DNA from: Pollenia angustigena
Taxonomy: Eukaryota > Arthropoda > Insecta > Diptera > Polleniidae
Direction of reading: 5' to 3'
Assembly: GCA_930367215.1 (NCBI GenBank)
Contig: OV884056.1
Coordinates: forward strand, 229,701,127-229,765,126
DNA: 64,000 nucleotides
Shown: in pieces, positions 21,540 to 32,745 of the stretch
Layout of the letters: every line of letters begins with the position of its first letter
Numbering within the stretch: the first letter of the stretch is position 1
Notes under the pieces: generated by a model
The model's input: the letters and a program-made list of their open reading frames with translations, nothing else
What the model was told of the DNA's origin: nothing
Databases searched by the model: none
Program-made: the position numbers and the translations under genes

Positions 21540-23388
21540 CCCTGCAGGAAATTTGAGTTAATTGTTCTTAAGTGACGATTAAACAAAATAGTATAATAAA
21601 AAGAGATTAATTTTGATATGTGAAACAGGACATATCACTTAACTGGTGATAAAATCTATTTAAAGTGTAGTTACTAAACTAGTCATGTGACTGGATTTTT
21701 AGCGGTTAGTGGCTGGTTCTTTTATTTTATATGAAGAGTATTATATTAAGATGGTTCACTCGGGCCAAAATCTGCGACAGAGATTAAATTAACCGAACTT
21801 GAATGTGTCCATAGAGTGAAAAACTCAAGTAACAGTGATCTGTTATTTACCCACTCCGAGTACAACGCGATGTTAAAGTGATATGTCTCCTTCATATAAA
21901 GTGGAAGAACTACACAGAGAAAACAGATTCGTGATCACAATCGAATTTGTCGCCTATCGAATTTCGACGGTTATATGCACTATCAAACAATTCGGTTACA
22001 ATTACTGAAAATGTCGTTGCTAAGCATAATATTTTTGATAGAAACATTTGAATTGTAGTACACTATCAATCATAATCACTGATACTGTTGTAGGTTATTA
22101 GAAAGGAAAAATATACCTCTACCCGAATATATTGTAGATGCAACTGAATTTACACATAATTGGTGTTAATAACAAAAGATTTGATTGACTTAATTAATAT
22201 ATTTTTTCCACCGGTTGCATTAACCATTTTCCTGGTTTTTTAGATGAAAATCAAAATAATTACAATAACTTCGATTATGTTGTTAGTAGATTTATTAAGA
22301 TATTTTATGTATCGTTTATACATTCACTCTTATCGTGATTGGCGAACTGAAAATACGCCTGCGATTGTTTGGTAATAGATAAAAGATAGAACGTGAACTT
22401 GCTTACTTAAATCTATTACCAAAGAGTTGCAGTAGTATTTTTAACTTGCCAACCATCATAAGGGTGATTATTTAATGTTATAAAACACATACAAACTACA
22501 TACATACATTATTTTCCCGACCAACACAGACAATGTTGAGAACATTGTGGGCCTACTCCCTTATCGCACCTAAAAGAGTTCCAATTAGACCAAGCGGGCA
22601 GTGTTGAGGAACTGAGAAAGCAGTGGGCCAATTCGTAAGTGGCGAACATGAAGTGCTTTAAGAAATTTAAACGAAGCAGGAAGCAATAGCTGTCCTATCC
22701 TCGCCCAAATTCCTAGTGACCCTGGAGCTGAATTAAGTGGTAAACTCACCGGCAAAGAAGGAGAAAAGTAAGATAACTTATTTTCCTTTTATTTGCCGTT
22801 CAGATAAATTCAATCAGCTGACTCCCAACTTTTACATGTATTTTGAATGGCGTTGCCAGCTGAAAACGTTGTTTTTTGTCGGTATATTGAGAAGCCCAAA
22901 ATCGTTAACGGACAGTTTATCGGTCCAATAAATTTATGTTGACATTAAGTAACAGACAGTTTGTCGATACATTGAGAAAATGGCCATAACAATCAATAAT
23001 TAGCTGCAATTAATGAATAAGAAATTATATATTAAAATTTATTGACAAAAGCAAATTATTGATTGTAATGACCAATATTCAGAATTGCACTGCATTTAAT
23101 TATTCGTACTAATTTTTAGTATTAAATGAAGTCCATTATCATAACTAATAAAATAACTGAAAGAATAATATTTCAGTTGGAATTACGTTTAAATATTTAT
23201 TAGTATTAAAAATCAGTTAGAGTTACACATTTTTAATAGTTTCAATTATATATTATTATTACTTGATCAATATTTTATAACTGCAACGTTTGCCGACCAA
23301 TTTGTTCTCTGTGTGTATAACCGGTTCCTTCCACTTTAGAACTTTCACGTGACAAGATTGGTGTTAGTGCGTTTTCCCTTAGGGAAGG
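21540..23388. mobile_element. CCCTGC-end repeat family, copy interrupted by another element
   Basis: It starts CCCTGCAGGAAATTTGAGTT and ends CCCTTAGGGAAGGTT, as do the copies at 27332-27807 and 32271-32745. Those copies are about 475 bp; here the extra 1.4 kb is the element at 21911-23318. The family is non-coding. This copy is more diverged than the other two. Confidence 0.6.
21911..23318. mobile_element. TIR element of the ACACAGA-end group, nested
   Basis: The left end TACACAGAGAAAACAGA and the inverse of the right end, ATACACACAGAGAACAAA, bound 1408 bp. The flanks are AAC on both sides (21908-21910 and 23319-23321), and joining them restores GGAAGAACCGGTTCC, the order found in the uninterrupted relatives, so AAC may be a 3-bp target duplication. 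The interior is AT-rich with a somewhat GC-richer patch at 22540-22740 that may derive from a LINE but is too diverged to assign. Confidence 0.6.
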
Positions 23389-23397
23389 TTAACATAA

Positions 23398-23760
23398 CTT
23401 AACAAATTTGTCATTCCGTTTGGAATATCTACAATAATAATCCTGAAAACTCTATAGGATATATATATATATATTATGGATCCTTATGAAAAGGTAAGTT
23501 CAAATCACGATGTCCTTCTGTCTGTCCGTCTATTTATCCGTATGTTCGTGTGTTCGTTGAAAGGGGTTTTCCCAAGACCCCTGATATGACGCGGACTAGA
23601 TGTTTATGTATTTATGTCACATATAGTCGGGAATTACTTGCTAATTAAGCCCAGACGGATCGGTCTACAAATGCCTGAGATGTGGACAAAAAAAAAACAA
23701 CTGCCTCTAATGTTGCCCATAAATTCCTTGGTGTCGTTTTTTATTATATTATGTACTAGC
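23398..23760. repeat. Truncated dispersed fly repeat related to 20200-20775
   Basis: TTTGTCATTCCGTTTGGAAT, a short (TA)n at 23461-23475, CTGTCTGTCCGTCTATTTAT, AAGACCCCTGATATGACGC and GAGATGTGGACAAAAAAAAA follow the order of the repeat at 20200-20775. The 3' part is missing. Confidence 0.5.
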
Positions 23761-23885
23761 TTTATCCGGTGCGATTCGCTTTTCCCATTGAAATAAAGTT
23801 AGTCCAATTTTTTCAAATAGTTCCTTTGTATTGATTACGAAGCAGGTAGTATCAAATTTAGATACATTTACTATTACCGTTCTTA

Positions 23886-24237
23886 AGCCTAGATTACACT
23901 ATCTCACAAGTCTTACGTATTCCATAATACTTTGTGAGATAGAAATCTAATGAGTTTTGTTGCGTCTGTCAAAAAATCAAATGTAGCATGAGAGTTTGTG
24001 TTCACAACATCACACAAAGTATAAACACTCACACATGAAAAAAATGCAACCCTGATCCAATGAAAAGTATTTTTGTTTAGAAATTTTTCAAAAAACGATG
24101 AAGTCGTATGGGATGTCAAACTGTTTTCATAATACTTGTTATTTTCGTGACACATTGCATTCACACTATCGCACTTTGTCATTTTACTTGAGATTTTGAC
24201 ATGTATTAATACAAAGTATAATAGTGTAATCTAGCCT
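23886..24237. mobile_element. PIF/Harbinger-like MITE, TTA target duplication
   Basis: The left end AGCCTAGATTACACTAT and the inverted right end AGGCTAGATTACACTAT match at 16 of 17 bases. TTA flanks both ends (23883-23885 and 24238-24240). A 3-bp TWA duplication is typical of PIF/Harbinger elements. The subterminal ACTTTGTGAGATAG block near 23930 is echoed by ACAAAGTATAATAG at the other end. It is 352 bp and non-coding; the 89-codon minus-strand frame inside it is chance. Confidence 0.75.
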
Positions 24238-24239
24238 TT

Positions 24240-25430
24240 ACTGATATACAGAAACCTATATTCTGCTTATAAGAACGTGTCATGTCCATTTCTCCAATCC
24301 AGCCAACTTTTTGACAGATATTTTGTAATGGAAAGCAAACTATTTGTTGCAAATCTAAAAACTTAAACATACTATGACCATTTCCCAGATATAAAGAAAC
24401 CCAAATTGACTTTGTTTGGAGGTGCCATGCCTGCTTCTCCAATCTAGCTCATTTTTAATAAGTGTTGTGTATTTTTAACCAAGCTAAATATCTGTACAAA
24501 ACCGTTCCCCGGATCACTGTTATTTACACTGTCTTTGTAATAGAGGAGCCACTCCCACTTTTCCAATTCAGTCTCCTTTTTGGCAGATGTTGTGTATTGT
24601 TAACAAAGTTATTTGTTTTAAATTTAAAAACTTTTCTGTAACCATTCTCCAGATATAGAGTTATTCATACTTGAAATTTAACAAACATTTATAGGTATGT
24701 TAAGTGATTTTTACCTATTTTACACTTAAAATATTTAAATTTCAAAAAATCTCTTTTCTGTATATCTATTCGTCAAATTTTCATGTCCCTAACTTCAGCC
24801 ATTTGGGCTGCACAATTATGAAGCAGTCACTTTACTTAGTCATAAATTTAATTCAACACAGCATGCTTTTGTTTATTTTTATTTTGAAAGGTGCAGTTTA
24901 TCTTAAGAGTGGGTCCTAAAAAGCTTGAATACTTTTGCCTTCAGATATTCGGTATTTAATATGTTCGCTCTATAGGAGGTACTGCCTCTTTTCCGTCTGC
25001 ACCGCCCAATTTTAATTTGAAATTTAAAGTGTACCAAAATAGTGGCTTCAATCACTTTTGAACACTCTCGCTTCAATAGTTCTTTAGTTACGCGATATTT
25101 AAATACCCTCCTTTTTTATTTCTATAAGTGTAGTTTACCTACCAAGTTTGAACATTCCCACTAAAAGAGCTCTTCAGATATGTGATATTTAACATTGGGG
25201 GTTACACTTTCCCTGCTGCTATCTCATGTGCGATATTTAGTATTGGCATACTATGGAGGATGACCTGCCCCTATCGAAACACTAAGTAGCCATTTTATTT
25301 TCGGGGCTCACGTGATGTTGCTGCAAAAATTTCAGGAAAATCGGTCCAGTTTTTTAGAAATCTATAAGCCTACAAACAAACTGACAAACATTTTTCAATT
25401 TTATATATACAGATATCTGGAGAACGACAA
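24240..25430. repeat. Degenerate tandem-like dispersed repeat
   Basis: Diverged units recur about every 125-145 bp. Each has a block like TTCTCCAATCCAGCC, then GACAGATGTTGTGTAT, AAGCTATTTGT and CATTTCCCAGATATA (24290-24310, 24430-24450, 24555-24580 and weaker further on). The array closes with AAATTTCAGGAAAATCGGTC followed by TTTATATATACAGAT. No coding frame persists. Confidence 0.55.
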
Positions 25431-26089
25431 GAGCCAAGGCTTTCAAATAAGGTTAAAGCATCTTGGTTATCCATACACAACAACCGACAAAATTTGGGTG
25501 CCACTTCCCATACAAAGATAGTTTTCTGTATATTTAAAGAATGGCAAGAGCTTAAGTTTCCCAATTATGTTAAAGCATGTTGGTTATCCATAACAACATG
25601 TTGTATTTATATAACTTTTCGTTCTTATCGCACCATGACGACTAAATAAGGTAAAATTTGTAAGAAGATAATTGTATAAAATCGAGCCCTAACCGCGAAA
25701 ATGACGTAAGCGACATGATTTTCAATTTTCGTTTTTTTTTTTAATAAATGACTTTATTGGCAACACTTTCATCATCTCCTTAAATGTCATGGTCACATAA
25801 GGTACCGTTATGATTTTATAGCAAAAACAATTTTAATGAAAGCGACAAATTTTATACAAAATGTATATAAAATAATATAAAAAAGCCCTCTCCTGTAAAA
25901 TTAGATTTTTGGCGCTTACGTTATTTTCGCGGTTAGGGGTCGATATAATTTAAAAACTGTTAAATTATGTTCCATCTAAGCCAAACTTTTTGCAAAAGCA
26001 AAAAATTGTTCAATAAAACTAGTGGTTACGTGCAGGACGTTAGATATTTGATACGTGTGAACATTAGACAGGTCACATCTTGTATGGGA
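25431..26089. other. AT-rich stretch without genes
   Basis: GAGCCCTAACCGCGAAAATG near 25684 and the inverse CGCGGTTAGGGGTCGAT near 25929 form a short inverted pair about 250 bp apart, possibly a further old MITE. Nothing coding is supported. Confidence 0.4.
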
Positions 26090-27157
26090 TTTTTTTTTTT
26101 AATTTAATTGTTTGTGCTGCTTAAAATCCGACGGTGCCTAGCCGTGCCGGGTGGGGCCCAAAGTTCCCCATATTATAAAAAAAAACATCTTTTTTATCAG
26201 ATCTTTATAGTTATACTAGTTGAAAAGCCGAAAATCAAAAATATGGCTTCGTTACGATCTTCCGCAGAGAAAGTACTTCAAGTGTGCCAAATTTCAGCTT
26301 CTTATGTCATCAGATGGCTTCAGAAAGTTGCGGAAAGAATAGGACATACATGCAAACATCCTGACATACTAAGAAATTATATATTGTATAGATAGATTAA
26401 CATATGTTCGCGCAACTCAAAAACGCTTAAGCTTATTGAAAAACTAAAAAAAAAACGAAATTCCGCAATAAAATTTACTTTAAGAAATTTGAAACTTTTT
26501 TCTTTATGTTGGCTTTGCGTTTGAGATATACAGTTATTTCGAAAATTAAGCAGGTTGCACAACATATGTTCGCGTAACTCAAAAACGCTTTAGTTTATTG
26601 AAAATCTAAAAAAACCGAAATTCCGCAATAAAGTTTACTTTAAGAAAGTTAAAACGAAATAACGGTTTATCTGGAAAACCAAAGTCAACATAAAGAAAAA
26701 AATTTTAGCTTTCTTAAAGTAAATTTTATTGCGGAATTTCGGTTTTTTTTAGTTTTTCAATAAGCTAAAGCGTTTTTGAGTTGCGCGAACATATGTTAAT
26801 CTATCTATACAATATATAATTTCTTAGTATGTCAGGATGTTTGCATGTATGTCCTATTCTTTCTGCAACTTTCTGAAGCCATCTGATGACATAGGAAGCT
26901 GAAATTTGGCACACTTGAAGTACTTTCTCTGCGGAAGATCGTAACGAAGCCATATATTTGATTTTCGGCTTTTCAACTAGCATAACTATAAAGATCTGAT
27001 AGAAAAGGTGTTTTTTTAATAATATGGGGAACTTTGGGCCCCACCCGGCACGGCTAGACACCGTCGGATTGACCTGAAAAATTAGATCATGATTTCTTAC
27101 ACCAAACCTCATATTTTAAGCAGCGCAAAAAATTAAATTTAAAAAAAAAAAAAAAAT
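26090..27157. mobile_element. Foldback element with arms of about 430 bp
   Basis: Two long inverse arms, about 26090-26530 and 26700-27157, are nearly identical. Landmarks are GACGGTGCCTAGCCGTGCC and its inverse GGCACGGCTAGACACCGTC, and AACATATGTTCGCGCAACTC and its inverse. The left arm lacks about 45 bp present in the right arm after CTTAAAAT. The centre holds a further partial copy of the arm (26562-26690), so the hairpin is compound. The two arms carry mirror open frames of about 70 similar codons, which are a consequence of the palindrome and not evidence for a gene. Confidence 0.8.
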
Positions 27158-27331
27158 TTCGACCAGTCTAGTGAACATAGCCTTAATTATTCAATTGATT
27201 GAGCATCGTCAGCTTTAATAAAATAAAAAATCTAGTTCAAAAAACATAGCACTTTAGTTTGGGAGTTAAATTTTGATATTAATGTCATACGTCCTTGGAA
27301 CACACTACCCAGAAGTGTGAAAGATTAGGTA
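27158..27331. other. Spacer between repeats
   Basis: AT-rich DNA with nothing recognised. Confidence 0.4.
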
Positions 27332-27807
27332 CCCTGCGGGAAATTTGTGTCAATTGGTCCAACAGACTGGTCCTGGGAGTTGTGAAAATAGGACAGGTAC
27401 AAAAAGAAAGAACTTATGACCAGTGAAAGGAGAACCAATCATGTCAGTGGTTTTTGAAGAAAAAAAAGGTAGAAAAAGTAATGAATTACAGTACATTCTT
27501 CGCCGGTGGTATGACACATTTTTTGGGACTTCCTAAAATTTGGTTCTTGAATTTAATTCTAGGACTTGTTTTATTGAAATAATATTACATTGTATTGGAA
27601 TAATACTTCATTGTAGTAACTGTCACTAAACACGTCCATTGATAATAGATGTGTGACTGGTCAGATGGTGTCAATTGACCCCCTCCATATGCAACCCTAT
27701 ATAAAAGTGATAGGTCTTATTCATATATTGTGTTAAAACTAGAACCGGTCTCTACCACCAAAGACCTATCACAGGACTACTTTGGTGTCAGTTCGCTTCC
27801 CTCTAGG
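27332..27807. mobile_element. CCCTGC-end repeat family, uninterrupted copy
   Basis: It runs from CCCTGCGGGAAATTTGTGTC to CGCTTCCCTCTAGG, 476 bp, collinear with 32271-32745 and, inverted and truncated, with 49579-49812. Its ends are imperfect inverse copies (GGGAA followed by TGTGTCAA or CTGACACCAA). It is non-coding. Confidence 0.7.
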
Positions 27808-27980
27808 TTAACTTCAGTTAAAAAAAAAAACTATTATTTAAGCTATTTGCTTAATTTTTCTTAAATAACCTTAAATTGTTCGTAATTGTCCGGCACGTGA
27901 TTTCCGTAAGCACGTGATTTTCAGAACAGGCCCGTATAACGTAAATTTTACTAAATTTTTTTACATTTTTGTCATATCTG

Positions 27981-28453
27981 CCCTGCAGGAAATGTCACTA
28001 CTGAATCTGTACTGATTCACTATTGACACAGTCACACGTACTAGTGAATTTTATAGTTGTTATTGAAAATCTACTACTGACGTTTGTAGTACATATCGTT
28101 ACTTTAATATAGAAAAGCCCTAACTAACATTTTCCTTACTTTTCAGGAGAAGGAAAAAACTTTAAAAAAAATTGCAACTACAAGACTATAATTTTTATTA
28201 AGTTTTCTCCTTCTCCTGTAAAGTAAGGAAAACGTAAATCTATTATACACTTTTGGTACAAATACGAATTCATAACAAACTTTTTTTATTATTGGTTTAG
28301 CTTCTATAAGAATTATTCTTCTCAGTTGTTATTTATATTATTTTTTTGTATTTTGCATACGTAGTTTAGTGTAGACATTGCGTTAACGATGTCACTAAAA
28401 AAGTCGACAAAACTGGTGACTTGGAGACACTTGCATCCAGAGTTTCTTTAGGG
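27981..28453. mobile_element. CCCTGC-end repeat, subfamily B
   Basis: It starts CCCTGCAGGAAATGTCACTA, continues ACTGATTCACTATTGACACA, and ends with GGAGACACTTGCATCCAG and TTCTTTAGGG. The same start, middle and end occur at 43207-44127. Its interior carries a strong hairpin (28131-28235). It is non-coding. Confidence 0.65.
28131..28235. repeat. Inverted repeat (hairpin), arms of about 35 bp
   Basis: TTTTCCTTACTTTTCAGGAG with the following GAAGG and A-rich run pairs with its inverse ending CTCCTGTAAAGTAAGGAAAA, with about 30 bp between the arms. There are only a few mismatches. It sits inside the subfamily B element and is absent from the 43207 copy. Confidence 0.7.
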
Positions 28454-31381
28454 TGGTAATCGAATTTTTAGTTCAACATTTTATAAACTTTATTTTATTT
28501 CTATTTAATTAATGTTTGAATTTGTATGATTTCGTACTATTTTTGAATTTTTATCAATGTTTAATATTTTGATTGTCAAAATAATGTACAATACGTTACT
28601 CTGTGTTATTTAAAGTCTGATGTCTTGTTCCACAAATTAACTAATACAATTAATAAACTTCAGTTTTCTAATTTGCTTAAAACCTCTTAATACAGGAGGT
28701 TTGTTGTTGTGATAGTTTACTATGCTCACACCGTCTATTAGAGTCGAAAAGACTTCATTTAGAAAAGACCAGACCCCCCCACATCAGATATTTTGTCATT
28801 TACCATTGTTAAAATCCAACCATATTTTATTGCTCTTCTTTCAAACAAATTTTTTCTGCGTGGAAATAAAATAATAGATTTAAAAATATGTAGTCACTTG
28901 ACATATTTACTTGTCAGAAATCTTTAAATACGATTTAAGAAATTGACTTTTCTCTTAACTCTGATTTTACATATATGTATGTATTTTTTTTTTCTAAAAC
29001 AACAACAAACTGCAAATATTGATTTTTCTCTTTATGAGGCCATAAATCCGAAAACAATTGCAATAATTTGACTTAATTAAATTATTTATTTGCAAAATGA
29101 AGAAAAGCATACAAAGATGAACTTAAAATAACAAACAATATTTTCACTTATTTTGCTGTTAGAACACAACACAATGCAAAATATGGGAGGAAGAATATAA
29201 AACTCACACATACTTGCTTACAATCTTTTGCATGTGGCAAAAAATAATTTCCATATACTATTTTCTGAATTGCTGCAGCACGTTGTCAATTACTCTAACA
29301 AATTCGTATGAATGTGTAACATTGTGTGGCAGCCAATTTTGTCACATTCAAGTCAGTCAATCAATTGATCAAACGCATGCAGAAAAACACACAACGTGGT
29401 ATGAAAAAAAAAGTCGAACACATGCATCATTAATGAGAATAGGACTTGAAGAAAATATGAAATTTGAAAAAGAAATACAAAACAGGCTTCCCACATGATA
29501 ACTAACACATGCACATACGCAAACAAAGAACAATTTGCTGAACACTGGTAGTGAATGTCTTTTAAAACTACAGTCTATTCGCAGGCAAAACGTAAAAAAA
29601 ATTCAAAGAAAAAAAAAACTGAAAAAGAGTCAATAAAATTAGCGTACGAATGTCAGCGTTATTTCAAATTATAATTTCCATACTGAGTGTTACGTTATTG
29701 GATTTTTCCGTTTTTTTTTTTTTGTTTTTTTTGTTTTGCCCACCAACCCCATTCAAATGTTTTACAAGGATGACATCATTAAGCCAATGTGTCTGTTTAG
29801 TCTACATTTGATTGCGAGTATGTCAGTGCAGTGATGGCGTTAATGACATAAAAGTGTGTAAGTGTGCTTGCTTGATTATTGTGTATGCAAAACGCATTTT
29901 ATATTCACTCGCGTTTGTTTGCTCGATTTGACTCTCTGCACTAAAATTTCTATTATAATTGACGTTTTAATAGCGCAAATGATGCAGTGGTAATATTTCA
30001 GTGAACTATTTATGTACGTTATGTGTAAACTGCATATACACAATATAAAATTCATGAGTATAATGAGAATTTTAATTTGTTTAATTTGTTTTCTGCTAAA
30101 CACACTACAGGTGGCATAGGGGACAAATTCATTTTGATTTGCTTAAATTTCGTAAAGTTTAAGCTGCAATAAAACTTTTTTAAGTGAACAAATCTGCAAA
30201 ATATTATGGTACCTTTAACCATATTATTGTCACCGGTAACCATTTGGTACAGTACTTAATTTGCTTATCACTTATAACTGTGTTCCACCTTAGAATATCA
30301 CACACACATTGGCGATATAATTGTACAATACGTTAAATTGAACAATTTTATTGCAAGTTTATGATCCGCTTAAAATATTATGATATTACTGTTAGGCTTC
30401 TATATGGTTTACACGTTTTTACCTTCTAACCATAAAAACCAGATTATTAGCATTTTTTTCTTTAAAACTGTAAAAAAATTTTAAGACGATTTTTTTATTA
30501 ATGTAAACTGCTGTAATTATATATTAATATAAATTACTTTGTTTAAAGAGATTTTAAAACAAACAAAATTAAGATATTTTATAAAACACTATAGTGGGTT
30601 AAAAAAAAATACTTGAAAATACACACTTCATCATGCATGTGCATGCAAAAATATAAAATATGTACATCCGTTTCAACACCTCAACACAGCTGTGCCCTAA
30701 AGTTGTTGACTTATGACTAACTGTCTGTCAATGTTCGTATACTGAACTGTACTTGAATTTTTTTGTTAAAGTATGTGTGTCTACTCTACAATTCATCACA
30801 AATTTGCCATAATATTTTGAGTTGACAACGTCTTTTGCAAAAGGTAAATAACTCACATATACAGTGTCTCTCAAAATGTTGGGAATAAAGTATATTTTTC
30901 AAAAAGATTGTATTATCAATATGTATAATGTTTAAGCATTTTTAACAAGATGTCATAACTTTATTGTGAAGTGGCTTAAATGGCCAATCTAAACATTGTT
31001 TTGCTAAAACAGCCAATGTCTTATTTACACAGATCAGTTTCTAAGCGTTTTTGTGTGCTATGTCGTACATTTTCGTATGATACCCAGAACGCCATGGGGT
31101 ACCACGTCATGCAGTACCATGTTGTACAAAAACGTTGTGAAATAAGAAGTAAGCAGCAGAATGGATAATAGATATCTCAAAGTTAATATTTAAAAAATTT
31201 AAATAATTCAGAAACTTTTGTGAGGGATTTGTTTTTAGAAATTCTTGCTAAATGTTATTCCTAGGAGATGTTCTTACAATATATTATTATTTTTTTTCTT
31301 GTTTTATTTATTTAATCACAGTCTATGAACTAAAATCCTAACAAACCCATAAAATAATCTACATTTTGTTAGGATACTTAA
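28454..31381. other. Nearly 3 kb of AT-rich DNA without recognised genes
   Basis: Scattered open frames of 60-95 codons on both strands have AT-driven composition and no motif. Poly-T near 29709 and poly-A runs near 29610 and 30602 are present. I see no inverted-repeat element here that I can bound, and no tRNA. Confidence 0.4.
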
Positions 31382-31651
31382 CTAATGTTTTACATTCAGG
31401 AACAAAATTATGTTACGTTTTATTTTATTAACATTTACAGGGTGATCAATAAAATAATGGAAATCATTAAAAGATTTGCATAATCTTCTTAAGGCGTCAG
31501 CGTTTGCATAGTTAGTTTGAAAACACTGTAGATGAAGTGGTGCGAAGTTCCGAGCAGATCTAAGGGGTAATTTGAAGTTAATCGTCCTCAGCAGGAACTC
31601 TGAGCAAATTGAACCATTTAATAAATTTACTAAAAAAGCAACCTTAAGCAT
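31382..31651 (-). pseudogene. Non-LTR retrotransposon C-terminal fragment
   Basis: The minus-strand frame encodes FLVNLLNGSICSEFLLRTIN, then FKLPLRSARNFAPLHL and QTNYANADALRRLCKSFND. This order (a leucine-rich stretch, PxRxxRNxxPLxL, then TNYxxxxxLxRLCxxFN) is the C-terminal tail that follows the reverse transcriptase in many insect LINE proteins. Upstream on the minus strand no reverse transcriptase is recognisable, so this is a 5'-truncated 3' end, as LINEs usually leave. The clade is not assigned. The family call comes from remembered tail architecture and is moderate. Confidence 0.55.
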
Positions 31652-31794
31652 GATGCATGTACTTTCTTAAGTCGACAAATTAATTATATAGAGTGCATTA
31701 GGGTAATAACTTTTTTTTTAATGCAAAATGCCACTCCAGCACCATGTGGGGAATTTTGCTCTGATAATAAAAAACTGTTTTTTAAGCTGATTCG

Positions 31795-32040
31795 ATGAAA
31801 AAAGTTTCCGCACCGTAAGCGATTCCTAAAACTCCATATTATGTGTTAATTTTATTTTCGGAAACTGAAACCCATTTGATTTTGCATTAGACTTATGAAA
31901 AGGGGTTTAATGTTGAAGATTATAAATATATGAATTTAAACCAAAACGTACTTATTTTAGACAAGATGATGAAATTAAATAAACAAATTAAATAAACAAA
32001 AACAAAACTTCAACGTGTTTGGTGCGGAAACTTTTTTCAT
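31795..32040. mobile_element. MITE with ATGAAAAAAGTTTCCGCACC terminal repeats
   Basis: The first 20 bases (ATGAAAAAAGTTTCCGCACC) and the inverse of the last 20 are identical. The unit is 246 bp, AT-rich inside and non-coding. No clear target duplication is visible. Confidence 0.75.
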
Positions 32041-32270
32041 GTAAGAGGAAAAGTGACACCATATTTTTTATATTTTTTATGCCCCACACGGCTATGAGTT
32101 GGTATTTTTGATACTTGCAAAAATTGCAAAAATAAATAGCTTCTTGTGATAATCAGTGTAGGGATCCCGATTAATAGAACCGTATTCCAGGATAGGGCTT
32201 ACTTAGGATGTATACAAACGTTTGATAAAAGCAAGCACGCCACGAGCTTTATTTACCATAATTATAATAT

Positions 32271-32745
32271 CCCTGCGGGAAAGTTGTGTCAATTGGAACA
32301 TAAGACTGGTCATGGGATTTGTGAAAATAGAACAGGTGCAAAAAGAAAGAACTCATGACCAGTGACAGGAAAACCAATCATTTAACTGATTTATGAAGAA
32401 CAAAAAGATAGAAAAAGTGATGCATTACAGTACAGTCTTCACCGGTGTGTGTCACATTTTTTGGAACTTTCTAAAATTTGGTTCTTGAATTTAACTCTAG
32501 GACTTGTTTTATTGAAAAAATATTACATTGTATTAAAATAATACTTCATTGTAGTAACTGTTACTAAACACGTCCATTGATAATAGATGTGTGACTGGTC
32601 AGATGGTGTCAATTGAACCCCTTCAATGATAACCCCATGTAAAAGTGATAGGTCTTATACAGAGAAAGTGTTAAAACTAGAACCGATATCTTCCACCAAA
32701 GACCTATCACGGGACTACTTTGGCGTCAGTTCGCTTCTCTCTAGG
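32271..32745. mobile_element. CCCTGC-end repeat family, uninterrupted copy
   Basis: It is collinear with 27332-27807 from CCCTGCGGGAAAGTTGTGTC to TCTCTCTAGG. TAT flanks both sides (32268-32270 and 32746-32748), a possible 3-bp target duplication. It is 475 bp and non-coding. Confidence 0.7.

Noticed and set aside
22540..22740. LINE RNase H remnant
   Set aside because: A GC-richer patch with a frame reading IPSDPGAELSGK vaguely recalls a LINE RNase H end, but the match is too weak to annotate.
26108..27112. Two similar open frames of about 95 and 103 codons facing each other
   Set aside because: They are mirror images produced by the foldback palindrome. The shared peptide has no recognised motif and the arms look non-coding.
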